Below are positions 21,401 to 26,699 of a stretch of DNA of 64,000 nt, piece after piece. Within the stretch, counting starts at the first letter, position 1, and the number at the start of each line of letters is the position of its first letter. Below the pieces are notes generated by a model that had not been told where the DNA came from, did not search any database, and saw nothing but the letters and a program-made list of their open reading frames with translations. The stretch lies in contig CAZGNZ010000003.1 of NCBI GenBank assembly GCA_964527215.1, forward strand, positions 1 to 64,000. The letters are read 5' to 3'. The translations under genes were made by a program, and so were the position numbers. This DNA comes from CAZGNZ01 sp964527215. Its GTDB lineage: Bacteria > Fidelibacterota > Marinisomatia > SCGC-AAA003-L08 > JACNLC01.

Positions 21401-22064
21401 CGCCATGGAAGAGTTCAAGCAGGCCAGTGTTTCTGAACAGTATGAAATCACCCGGACCGGTATGAGTCATCCGATTATCATCACCGATCTGGCCGGAACC
21501 GTCGAAGTGGGTGACGAACTGGTTGCCTATGCTGACGGTCAGGTTGTCGGTGCAACCAAAGTGGTTGACTTTGAACAGCCGCTGGTGATCGCCGCCTGGG
21601 AAGGATACCATGAGTTCGGTATTGAACTGCCTGGTTTCGAAACCGGTTCTGAAATCGAACTGCGCCTCTGGAGTGCAGAACAGATGAAAGAACTGCGTGT
21701 GGAAGCCAATCTGGACAACGACTTCTACGGCGTGGCTCCGCTGACAAGCGGTTCTGCTGTCGTGTACAACACTGAAGCCGTACCGACAGAGTTCACTCTG
21801 AATCAGAACTATCCGAATCCGTTCAATCCGACAACAACCATCGAATTCTCGGTTCCCGCGGATTCACGGATCACTCTGAAAGTATATGATATCACCGGTC
21901 GCGAAGTGACCACGCTGGTGGATGCAAATTACACCACTGGTTACTATCAGGTAACCTGGGACGGCACCGATGCCGCTCATAACCAGGTGGCCGCCGGTCT
22001 GTATATCTATGCTCTTCAGGGCGAAAATGTATCCATGACCCGCAAGATGGTTTTAATGAAATAA
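9453..22064 (+). CDS. Giant (4203-residue) secreted cohesin-like/FN3 multidomain protein with T9SS tail
   Basis: An expanded paralogue of the preceding gene, in the same domain order. Signal peptide 1-21. Cohesin-like domains near 20-140, 153-280, 380-513, 3140-3273, 3276-3396 and 3433-3546. Sixteen FN3 repeats with the YCY cysteine pattern occupy roughly 515-3130. Interspersed are a cysteine-rich LNR-like insert (636-696), two jelly-roll-like domains (880-1057, 2270-2443), two domains with a DSYGDGI motif (near 1276 and 2933) and three PPC-like domains (near 1597, 1937 and 2657). Two GCTDPEA.NYNPEAT motifs lie near 3558-3610. The MNN-motif pair (3810-3973) precedes the sorting tail (4110-4203; NQNYPNPFNPTTTIEF, ending RKMVLMK). 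AAGGAG sets the start at 9453. No enzyme motif is visible. A surface scaffold or adhesin role is inferred. Codon choice looks more biased (GAA, CGT/CGC) than in the paralogue, hinting at high expression. Confidence 0.87.
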   Translation: MDRYFRRVIIGALAALTALWAQDVTLSFATIGEDAIEIYMENTVPVGGFQFILADDPDAITVTGASGGSAQTAGFMLSTNESGMILGFSLMGGTIPAGSAVLTTASVTATGLSDYAQLSLVDFIFSDASGGGLEVSFTQDDAYWGDPPMEDMLHFTVSPGTAEAGATGTVEVSLENTMEVGGFQFNLIDTPDLVTLTSAATTGRTSGFMMSTNESGMVLGFSLSGAVIAAGEGPIAVLTFEAGPNGGTAALDFSGMIVSDPDGNGLEPTADSGSFEVTGGYVPPPTITILEPADGAVISGNDIAVTVSGENMVEGDHYHAYLDGTLQGMFYEDSFTLTGVPFGMHTLTVTIADETHTDYENPEATATVGFENTDIVLEGYTLTLGTATVLAHESVDLPISLMNEGIVGGFQMRIIDFPNYAEVITINTTDRTEGFQVSFNEQGDGTVLVVGFDLTLQGIDPGTGPILNLEYLSTGDYDAELELSFNMTETILSDLVGVPIDFISENGMLIVDGIEPPPIFAPEELTALGGWEMVSLSWTHPEPWAVLGYYIYRDGVMVGESPIANYADAGLEAGITYCYTVVAYDEFTMSEPSNEACAETMLDFYEPPQELVAVENGLEIVLDWELPEGQEAIGGPCEGCDSPPCIFDCQMQCVNESTVNSWLGDGICDDGSWGIYLDCEYFNFDEGDCLEPNDPNIDPSIKEYYHCDGPQQTRDLLGYEVYRDNVMLDFVTDEHYVDTDGLWYLITYCYNVTAVYDEGVSGFSNTACATPQLGEPSGLTARGEGDYIFLEWDAHPDNAQSGFNIYRDGEFYEFVTETTYEDHGTEHDVEYCYYVTAFYEGIGESPATDEACSMWMLCPPSYLAAEAHDHSNIITWDETSCGEEVYLQYSSGTLANAFYFYDTYENGFAHGMRFDVGVDFDVLAASLYILHEGDQYWPWPNSTHGPVLVMVFDDNNGLPGNLLHSEEATMDETGYATIYPNLSGLTGSFHVIASHTENWSTGGDPEGFGIDDAVDYPDNMVTMQDGAWSTGDVLWYGGDYMVAALINAYGQVQPMSFGDLPSNPFTDFSDVAMVPGGGTLVNEEPSYPSYYHQAPTRELLSYDLFYEGNPEPIVTLDPDVFTYTDVELDNMVEYCYTMTANYTEGASEMTDAVCATPIPGFEPQNLTAVDMGGTIDLNWEEPMPLDNPVLDYQVYRDGEWVAETADLMYTDPDPIAGIEYCYTVTARYVSGESYPSNEACAVYILDEPVGVTAVGDNDAHGILVNWLEPGSLAILDIEILTDNYGGETSWTLFDANGGVVEDMPGGLSSYTEYNWQIMVAPGVYTWTIYDSYGDGICCSYGEGYYNIYVDGNMIATGGEFATEESVTFDTDAVLMSVSQSEYEYMMPYPKGTDLTPEQIAEIPVTDPIVVYENPNAPVFTNQNHQVVMNRELTGYEVHRDGALLVSVGPGVFEYFDGDTQNDVIYCYTVLAVYDDGWSLPSMEACAQWILPAPFGLTAIAAGSTIELAWSAAPSNDVLNYIVYREGEVLTTLGPNDLAFADETAIHDELYCYTVTALYDLGESAPTNEACAMWMLLPPQGLTATEGSFMIHLEWMEPTVDLCADEMIPALPFTATGSNVGLTNDWDVSASDGADYAYGLYVPVATTIDVTVCDAATNFDTKLEIFTADFDCNETTTGYYNDDDYNCEYGSLQSTITGAFLEAGQYYIVVDGFGGSEGDFGITVTDVGAGPVNEPVDPEEILAYEISKSGMDLTIEDINIPGPMVPQDDVERPLTHFNIYRDGEYIAQVPSGVFEYDDTGLSNLQEYCYTVTGLYDEGESPESNIACAIPIPGEAPTGLVAIGEGSSINLSWVPPAGEVIEYNVYREGEMLATVPDAMFSDETAEHDVLYCYHVTAIFPDGESLPSNEACGMWMILPPMGLTAMPGAEMVHLEWMEPATDLCADETIPALPFFAEGSNVGESDDWAVQGSQGADYAYGFYAASPMTIDVTVCDPATTFDTKLEIFTADFECNETTTGYYNDDATCEYSSLQSTITGAYLEAGQYYIVVDGFSGSEGNFGITVTESGAMVQPPITIEEAIAVESAKTGEHIALEDWTYADGSNMRPLIGFGIYFDDDTMIDQVGPGVFEYDVTGLDNLTTYCFYVTSIFDEGESPASNIACAMPFPGLAPSMLSATNVGDVIELTWTGGDENVIHYNIYRDGEAWNITTNTQYTDDTVEVDVEHCYIVTAEYPTGESEPTNESCATWTLNPPSQLSAIPDDQMIDLYWSEPTGGEEVALQYHDGTLANAFYFYDTYESGYAHGTRFDVGTDFDVMAASMYILSEGDQYWPWPNSTHGPITIMVFDDNNGLPGNLLHTEEATSDETGYATIYPNIQGLSGAFHVIVSHAESWSGGGDPEGFGIDGNVDYPDNMMTMQSGTWSTGDVLWYGGDYMTAALVFAYGEIMPMSYHDLPVNPYPIANTSEALHHGELEIENEYHPLPYTIHENTTTRELLSFNIYRDEAFLVNVNADVYHYQDTGLTNQVEYCYTMESVYDEGLSDLTNPVCATPYPGNPPTDLIAIPQLGMNHLEWGAADEDVIEYIIYRDGEFLDSTTDLMFDDATSEPGTLYCYYVTALYDTGESDPTNEACSQWDLDGVFAWIEAEGYEYIEVAWTEPGMTLCGDETIPNLPFESVGSNVGLTDDWDVSGSDGADYAYMLNVTTPTVIDVTVCSEFTTFDTKLEIFTADDDCNETTTGYYNDDSTCEYSGLQSTITGAALDVGQYYIVVDGYSGQEGEFGIVVTSNASLAQEPPAAEDLIAYENAKSGNEFYTAENWSVLPVPSNESRLLLGFQLLRDGVDFLGELLPGDQYSYTDLGTDLEPQGHLINGQEYCYQVIAVYEEGNSDPSPETCGSPNADDLCPPENFEASFTDGDSFALLTWEFPGDCEGGGGPTGDVLVIIQTDSWGNEVSWDITDSSGNIMESVAEGTLDDNTYYEWPVDLEAGTYTFTIYDSYGDGIYCTSGYYELQVGGETIAGGENIGCDYDYSMSHNFTTGGMLLSTVSTSFSEPVTAEKGAEIDMTGIELIEEVIYQNTERTERLDGYRIYRDGIEIATMGPEDVLYMDYGVTFGQLHCYYMTSVYGEWESNATDTDCVTVIDPGTYSVLSIESGMVEANSMVTLDISLENLLEVAGFQFTLMDTPDLLTVTDLVPTDRLTDWMVNYNAQDDGSIIVVGFNLLGQTLPVGEGPILEITFEAGNVLEPVEVVTSFTDVFLGDAFGNELPQFATSGTVMVNPAGAVELFMEDMQMMVGDVDYMDVSLTNDMEVAGFQFAMTMDGPPIMHMEETIMETPRTQGWSFTYAFGTVIGFSLTGATIAPGEGPIFTMTAHADAEGEGDMCFDEIVISDPNSNQLPAIGHCSHMEVVPEIQEDIIDLSAAAVEDGIELEWEIIPAPTREPVNLSLMDWDGTHLTVNMENTTAVAGFQFMLNSDIEGYELIGASGGSATDAGFMISTNSVGLVLGFSLTGATIPVGDGPLTILEIAVTGDEGCFTLSDFVFSDSGGGPIAVDGGEPFCIGEVEIYGCTDPEALNYNPEATIDDGSCIYDIYGCTDPEAINYNPEATIDDGSCIYEDEVTWNIYRDSELYTTMVGPMDEVMTWLDTAVESEVEYCYEVSYTDNAGIESDMSNEACATWIGEMGPVHFVVGIPETGESSLVVIENVDVLEPGDEIGLFDAAGILNSGDCSNELGELLVGSGVWTGEQLNIVGIGSIDNCDIPGGFQLPGYVDGNPIVYMVWDASEDVEYFAEATYSAGNGMWGSLITSATLEVITSVTQEVTLQPFMNNMMSFYVEGEDLTDMSVFGDNVFIAWNDGGDYYVPSFDIYNIGQLDVLDGYKVFINGDQPLTLTVEGMAADPGTPITWMPYMNNMFSYLPEEPMDMLDAFEEYEDDILLIKNDAGEYFVPSMGVETMTTLEPGKGYLVFTAATDPVEFMYPTDMVFSRGSRITAMEEFKQASVSEQYEITRTGMSHPIIITDLAGTVEVGDELVAYADGQVVGATKVVDFEQPLVIAAWEGYHEFGIELPGFETGSEIELRLWSAEQMKELRVEANLDNDFYGVAPLTSGSAVVYNTEAVPTEFTLNQNYPNPFNPTTTIEFSVPADSRITLKVYDITGREVTTLVDANYTTGYYQVTWDGTDAAHNQVAAGLYIYALQGENVSMTRKMVLMK

Positions 22065-22114
22065 AACCGCAGTAGCAGAAAACTGCCGAATGCGGTTTAT
22101 CTGAAAATCTGACA

Positions 22115-22180
22115 AGGCCCGTATTCTGCTCTTTTTCCGAATATCGGAGGGAGGGCAGATGCGGGCCTCTTCTGTTTTCA
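22115..22180 (+). terminator. Strong hairpin terminator after second giant gene
   Basis: AGGCCCGTA at 22115-22123 pairs with TGCGGGCCT at 22160-22168. The stem continues CTGC/GCAG and then an inner TCCGA/TCGGA hairpin, giving a long, nearly continuous stem. The following bases CTTCTGTTTTC supply a T-rich tail. A smaller hairpin (AAACCGCA/TGCGGTTT, 22064-22098) sits directly at the stop codon. Confidence 0.6.
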
Positions 22181-22450
22181 TTCCGAACTTACAGCGCAGG
22201 TAAGGCCAAAGGGCTGTGCATGAGGGAAAATGCGTTGAAAAATATTGCGGCGCTCAGCAGAAATGACGGACCGAGAGAAAAACGGTCCGCTGCCTGTAAT
22301 GAATTTCCCCGCCGCTTGTTGAAAATCCGCCATTTACCGCGGCGGCGAAATGAAAAATGGTTATATCACTAATGATACCCCGTCCGCTCTGCAGCGGGGA
22401 AATACATTATAACTCACCCTTCAGGTCCGTTTTTCTTATTGTTCAGTAAT

Positions 22451-22482
22451 TCGGTATCGGGGTATTTTTAATGGTATATTTT
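22451..22482 (+). promoter_or_regulatory. Weak promoter candidate for the five-gene operon
   Basis: TCGG at 22451-22454, a 20-base spacer and TATATTTT at 22475-22482 resemble the TTGG-N20-TAnnTTTG form with one mismatch in each box. It lies about 140 bases ahead of the operon. This is a guess supported by spacing. Confidence 0.3.
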
Positions 22483-22623
22483 ACTGTACGTATTCTCCAT
22501 TTAGGATACAGCCCCTCCTATTGGCAGAAAGATCCCTTCTGCCCGATAACACAGAAATTCGGCGCGCGACTATTACCGAGTAATTGTTAGTCATTAACTC
22601 AAATAGAAAGGTACGGAGTTTTG

Positions 22624-25600
22624 ATGAAGAAGCTATTATTACTTCTCCTTGCCATTCCTCTCGTCTTTATCTTTTTCCCAGGATGTGAAGATTCCGACGA
22701 CGGCGGGACGGATGCGGATATGACCGTCATCGACTGCAGCCAGGTTGATTACTCCTGTGATGAAAACACCAGGGTGTATGAAGACTTTGTAGACGAAAAC
22801 GATAACAACGAATATGATCCCGGTGAAGAATTTACAGATGCCAATCACAACGGTATTTACGACTGGGTTAGTGACTGTGATCTGGAAGTACTGGACAATA
22901 TCGTGGAATGCCACGGATTTGATCTTGAACCCCTGGATTTGGGAACACAGACCTGGATCAACGGCCGTCTGACTTCACTGCAGATCGGGAATTTCTTTGC
23001 CGGCGGTCTGCTGACGCTGGGAGACTTGCCGCCCTCCATCGGCATGCTGGACACACTGTCCTATCTCCATCTCGGCTGGAATGCATTGACCGGTCTGCCT
23101 GATGAGATCGGAAACCTGAACAGGCTGAAGGTACTGCGGATTCACAACAACGAAATCACCAGTCTGCCGGCCACCATCGGCAATCTCACCAGTCTGAATC
23201 AGCTGATGATGAATGACAATCTGCTGGAAAGTCTTCCGGATGCTGTCTGTGATCTTGATCTCAGCTGGGATGACGGCTGCTATTTCCAGTTGGATAACAA
23301 TCTGCTGGACCCTGCCCAGCTGCCCGACTGTATGACGGAAACTTCCGGATTTCAGGATTGCGAACAGGTCTATGGCTGTACCGATTCTCTGGCTTATAAC
23401 TATGACCCCATGGCCAATTATGATGATGAGAACTGCGTGTACTACGCCTGTACGAGCTGGATGGTTAAACTGGGCAGCAATCCGCTGGAAACACTGACAT
23501 TGTCAGCCGAATTTCCGGCTGCACCGCTGACTATCGAAAACAATGGTGAAAACACCATATTCTGGTATGTCACACTTTCAGATCCACAAGAATATTTAAA
23601 TGTAAGCGATACACCTGCCAGTATTACACCGGATATGAATCTGCTGGGGCCGGGTGAGGTTGACAATTTTATTATCAGTGCACCGGTGAATGATATTCCA
23701 ATGGGCGTATATGATTCATACTTTGTTGTTTCACCGCATTTTGGTGCATCTGTGACAATTCCTGTTTCGATCGAAACCCCCAATCATGCACCGGTAGTAC
23801 AGGCAATAGATAAAGTGACAACTGTTGAAGATATTGATGTTGCGATTGATATTTCCGTAACTGATATAGATTGGGATCAGGATTTGGCGTGGATTGCCAT
23901 AAGCAGTGATTCATCCATCGTTATTCCTGAGTTTCATGAAATGCAAAATGATGCTGCAACTCTATTTCTTGATGTTCAGGATGACAGATATGGGACGGTA
24001 ATAATATCCGTCACAGTAATTGATGAGTACAATCTGACTCATACTCAGAGTTTTGAAGTTGAAGTAACGCCCACACCGGATCTGCAAATTATCAAACCGC
24101 TTGCAGATGTAACAACTGATGAAGATGTTGATTTTGAAGTGGAAGTCGGTGTCATTGATATTATAGGGTCTTATGTTGAATCAATTTCCTTAGAAGCTGT
24201 AAGTAACAGAACACTGATTCTGGGAATTGATTCGCTTATAACAGTAAACGATACAACATTTACCATTTACTGCAACGCAAAGGACAATAAGAACGGTTCA
24301 ACCTCTGTCACCGTGTATGCCCGAAATGAATTCAATACCCTCATTGATTCATCAATGTTTGATGTAACAATAACTTCAGTAATGGATCCTCCCATTTTCG
24401 ATGAAGTGTTTGATCAAATTGCGAATGTAAATACATTCCTTGAAGTGGAGGTTTCTGCAGAAAACATAGAAGGGACCACAAATCCAATTGCTCCCTATGC
24501 ATTTCTTGATTTTTCTGTTGATTCCGACCACCCGGAAGCATACACACAGGATTTGAACACACTTTGTTATGATCCCAATGATCCCATCAGCCAGATGATT
24601 TTTAATTCAACCCATATCTGTACCGTTGAACCGGATGAGGCAGTACTGGAATTTACTATTGGAGATGCATACACCGGTTTGGTGAACATGACCATCACAA
24701 CAGAAGAACCAAGCGGTTATTCGCAGGATACGGATATTCAATTATGGATCGGTTCTATTTTTGGCACTGAATACGATGATGTCAGCACAAATATGAACAA
24801 TAACGTTACAATGAATGTTGATTTGAATCCGATGTTGGATGATCTGAATCTCGACTGGAGCAAGTATTTCCTTCATGTTGAATCACAGAATGAAAACCTG
24901 GTTTCTGCCCAGTTTACATACGGATCCGAGATTCCTCTTGAGGAATCGGAACTGAACCTGATTGTGACGGAAGATGCAATCGGCAGTTCCATAATAACAA
25001 TCTCCGTTATTAAAGCTGCAAACGTCATCACTGATTTGTATGCGTATGAAAATGTCATTGACTCACAAAGTTTTACACTGGATGTAATACGTGATATTAT
25101 TGATATTGAACAGCTGCAGGATATCACAACATGGGAAGACATGGATATTGATATTCCGCTGAATATTGCATCAGAAGGTTCCGGATTTGCAATTCAGGTC
25201 ACATCGACAGATGAAAGTCTGGTTATTCCGTCAGCCAGCGAAAACAGCGGAAACTATACACTCCATCTGGATGTGCAGGATGATGTATCCGGTACTGCTT
25301 CGATTACGGTGACTGTCAGTGATAGCAACGGGTCTGATGAAACAACTTTTGATCTCCAAATTCTTTCAGCTCCTGAACTCGAACTTTCCGATCTTGACAT
25401 TGTGACCATATCTGAGGATGCAGACACCAACTTTACAATTCAGGCCAGCGGATTGGATTATTCCAGTCAGATTACATGGACTGTTACAAGCAGCGATTCT
25501 TCAATTGTTTATGGCTGGGTTGACAAGCTTGGCGGTGGTGAAGGTGAGCTGTATTTGGATTTGATGGACAATATGTCTGGCAGCGCTCAAATTACAGTCA

Positions 25601-26643
25601 ATGTTGCTTTTTCCGGTTTACTTGGGCGGGGAATGCATGAACACACATTCACTGTTGATGTCTTGCCAGTAAATGATCTGCCCGAAATGGAACTGATTGG
25701 TGACCAGGTCACATTGTCTGACCTTGATTTTGAAATTGAACTCAGTGCGACAGATATTGAAGAAGTGGGTGTGTGGCATCCAATACTCTTCAACGCAGAA
25801 AGCTCAAATGAAAATCTGGTAACCGCAGTTATTGACCAGAATTGTGAATCTACTCCATGTGCTGAATATGATTCCGGTACTTTGCTGCTTGATATTTCTG
25901 AGGGAATTGGTTCTGCCACAATCACGGTGACTGCCTCAGATGATGAAGGCGGTATATCTGAGCAGACATTTTTGGTTTCTGTCAATGATTGCTGCAGCGG
26001 TATTGAAATTATTGATTTGACTGAAATGTTGATTGTACAGGAAGATGAAGCCACTACAGTAACATTGGAAACCTTTAACCTTGTTTCTTTCATATGGGAT
26101 TTGAATTTTACGGTCGAAAGCGGTAATGACGATCTCGTTCTTGCTGAAGTATCAGGATCAGAATTCAACGAAGATTTGGGAGTTGTTACAGTCGATCTTG
26201 GATTTACCCCTGTTGAGAATCAAAACGGTGACACACATCTGATCTTGATGGTGATGGATGATACTGGACGAATACTTGAAGAGAAGCATATTGATTTAAG
26301 GATTGCTCCTGTCAACGACATCCCTGAGATCATATCCATTAATGGTGAAGCGGTCAGCGGACAGGAAATCACGGTAACCACCACCGGCTCTGTCGATGTG
26401 GAAGTGGTGGCTGCTGATCCGGATATTGACACCAACGGTCAGGTACTGGAATTCAGCTCCTGCTGCAGCAGCAATGAAGCGCTCGTGATTCCCGAGATAT
26501 CCGGTTATGATGCAACTTCCGCAACCATTCATCTGGATGTACAGCCGGGCATGACCGGAACGGCTTCTGTGACCGTAATCGTTCAGGACGGCCAGACCGG
26601 CGGTGTGACTTATGAAGTTTTTTATGTTACCGTCACACCATAA
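22624..26643 (+). CDS. Surface lipoprotein with leucine-rich repeats and cadherin-like repeats
   Basis: A 1339-residue lipoprotein, first gene of a five-gene operon. ATG at 22624 is preferred over the in-frame TTG at 22621 because GGAG at 22615-22618 is then spaced normally. The signal peptide ends in a lipobox-like FFPGC, and the cysteine is followed by EDSDDGG, an acidic stretch like the lipoprotein surface-export signal of Bacteroidota. A calcium-loop-like DNDNNEYDPGEEF segment follows. Leucine-rich repeats fill about 110-222 (GLPDEIGNLNRLKVL, SLPATIGNLTSLNQL). A GCTDSLAYNYDP motif is near 250-272. From about 386 to the end are tandem cadherin/VCBS-like Ig folds of about 100 residues (VTTVEDIDV, ITVTVSDSNG). 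It is probably surface-exposed and binds protein or glycan. The stretch 23560-26330 is visibly more AT-rich than its surroundings. Confidence 0.8.
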   Translation: MKKLLLLLLAIPLVFIFFPGCEDSDDGGTDADMTVIDCSQVDYSCDENTRVYEDFVDENDNNEYDPGEEFTDANHNGIYDWVSDCDLEVLDNIVECHGFDLEPLDLGTQTWINGRLTSLQIGNFFAGGLLTLGDLPPSIGMLDTLSYLHLGWNALTGLPDEIGNLNRLKVLRIHNNEITSLPATIGNLTSLNQLMMNDNLLESLPDAVCDLDLSWDDGCYFQLDNNLLDPAQLPDCMTETSGFQDCEQVYGCTDSLAYNYDPMANYDDENCVYYACTSWMVKLGSNPLETLTLSAEFPAAPLTIENNGENTIFWYVTLSDPQEYLNVSDTPASITPDMNLLGPGEVDNFIISAPVNDIPMGVYDSYFVVSPHFGASVTIPVSIETPNHAPVVQAIDKVTTVEDIDVAIDISVTDIDWDQDLAWIAISSDSSIVIPEFHEMQNDAATLFLDVQDDRYGTVIISVTVIDEYNLTHTQSFEVEVTPTPDLQIIKPLADVTTDEDVDFEVEVGVIDIIGSYVESISLEAVSNRTLILGIDSLITVNDTTFTIYCNAKDNKNGSTSVTVYARNEFNTLIDSSMFDVTITSVMDPPIFDEVFDQIANVNTFLEVEVSAENIEGTTNPIAPYAFLDFSVDSDHPEAYTQDLNTLCYDPNDPISQMIFNSTHICTVEPDEAVLEFTIGDAYTGLVNMTITTEEPSGYSQDTDIQLWIGSIFGTEYDDVSTNMNNNVTMNVDLNPMLDDLNLDWSKYFLHVESQNENLVSAQFTYGSEIPLEESELNLIVTEDAIGSSIITISVIKAANVITDLYAYENVIDSQSFTLDVIRDIIDIEQLQDITTWEDMDIDIPLNIASEGSGFAIQVTSTDESLVIPSASENSGNYTLHLDVQDDVSGTASITVTVSDSNGSDETTFDLQILSAPELELSDLDIVTISEDADTNFTIQASGLDYSSQITWTVTSSDSSIVYGWVDKLGGGEGELYLDLMDNMSGSAQITVNVAFSGLLGRGMHEHTFTVDVLPVNDLPEMELIGDQVTLSDLDFEIELSATDIEEVGVWHPILFNAESSNENLVTAVIDQNCESTPCAEYDSGTLLLDISEGIGSATITVTASDDEGGISEQTFLVSVNDCCSGIEIIDLTEMLIVQEDEATTVTLETFNLVSFIWDLNFTVESGNDDLVLAEVSGSEFNEDLGVVTVDLGFTPVENQNGDTHLILMVMDDTGRILEEKHIDLRIAPVNDIPEIISINGEAVSGQEITVTTTGSVDVEVVAADPDIDTNGQVLEFSSCCSSNEALVIPEISGYDATSATIHLDVQPGMTGTASVTVIVQDGQTGGVTYEVFYVTVTP

Positions 26644-26699
26644 CCGGATATGACGATGAAAATTTTTAACAGCATTTCAAATGGAAAGGTCATTGCTTA

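Larger units (their letters stand above)
22065..22623. other. Intergenic region with terminator and operon leader
   Basis: It holds the small hairpin at 22063-22098, the strong terminator at 22115-22168, an internal hairpin GGACCG/CGGTCC near 22268-22290, a CCCCG/CGGGG hairpin near 22378-22400, and a weak promoter candidate at 22451-22482. No gene is apparent. The hairpins between terminator and promoter have no function I can name. Confidence 0.5.
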
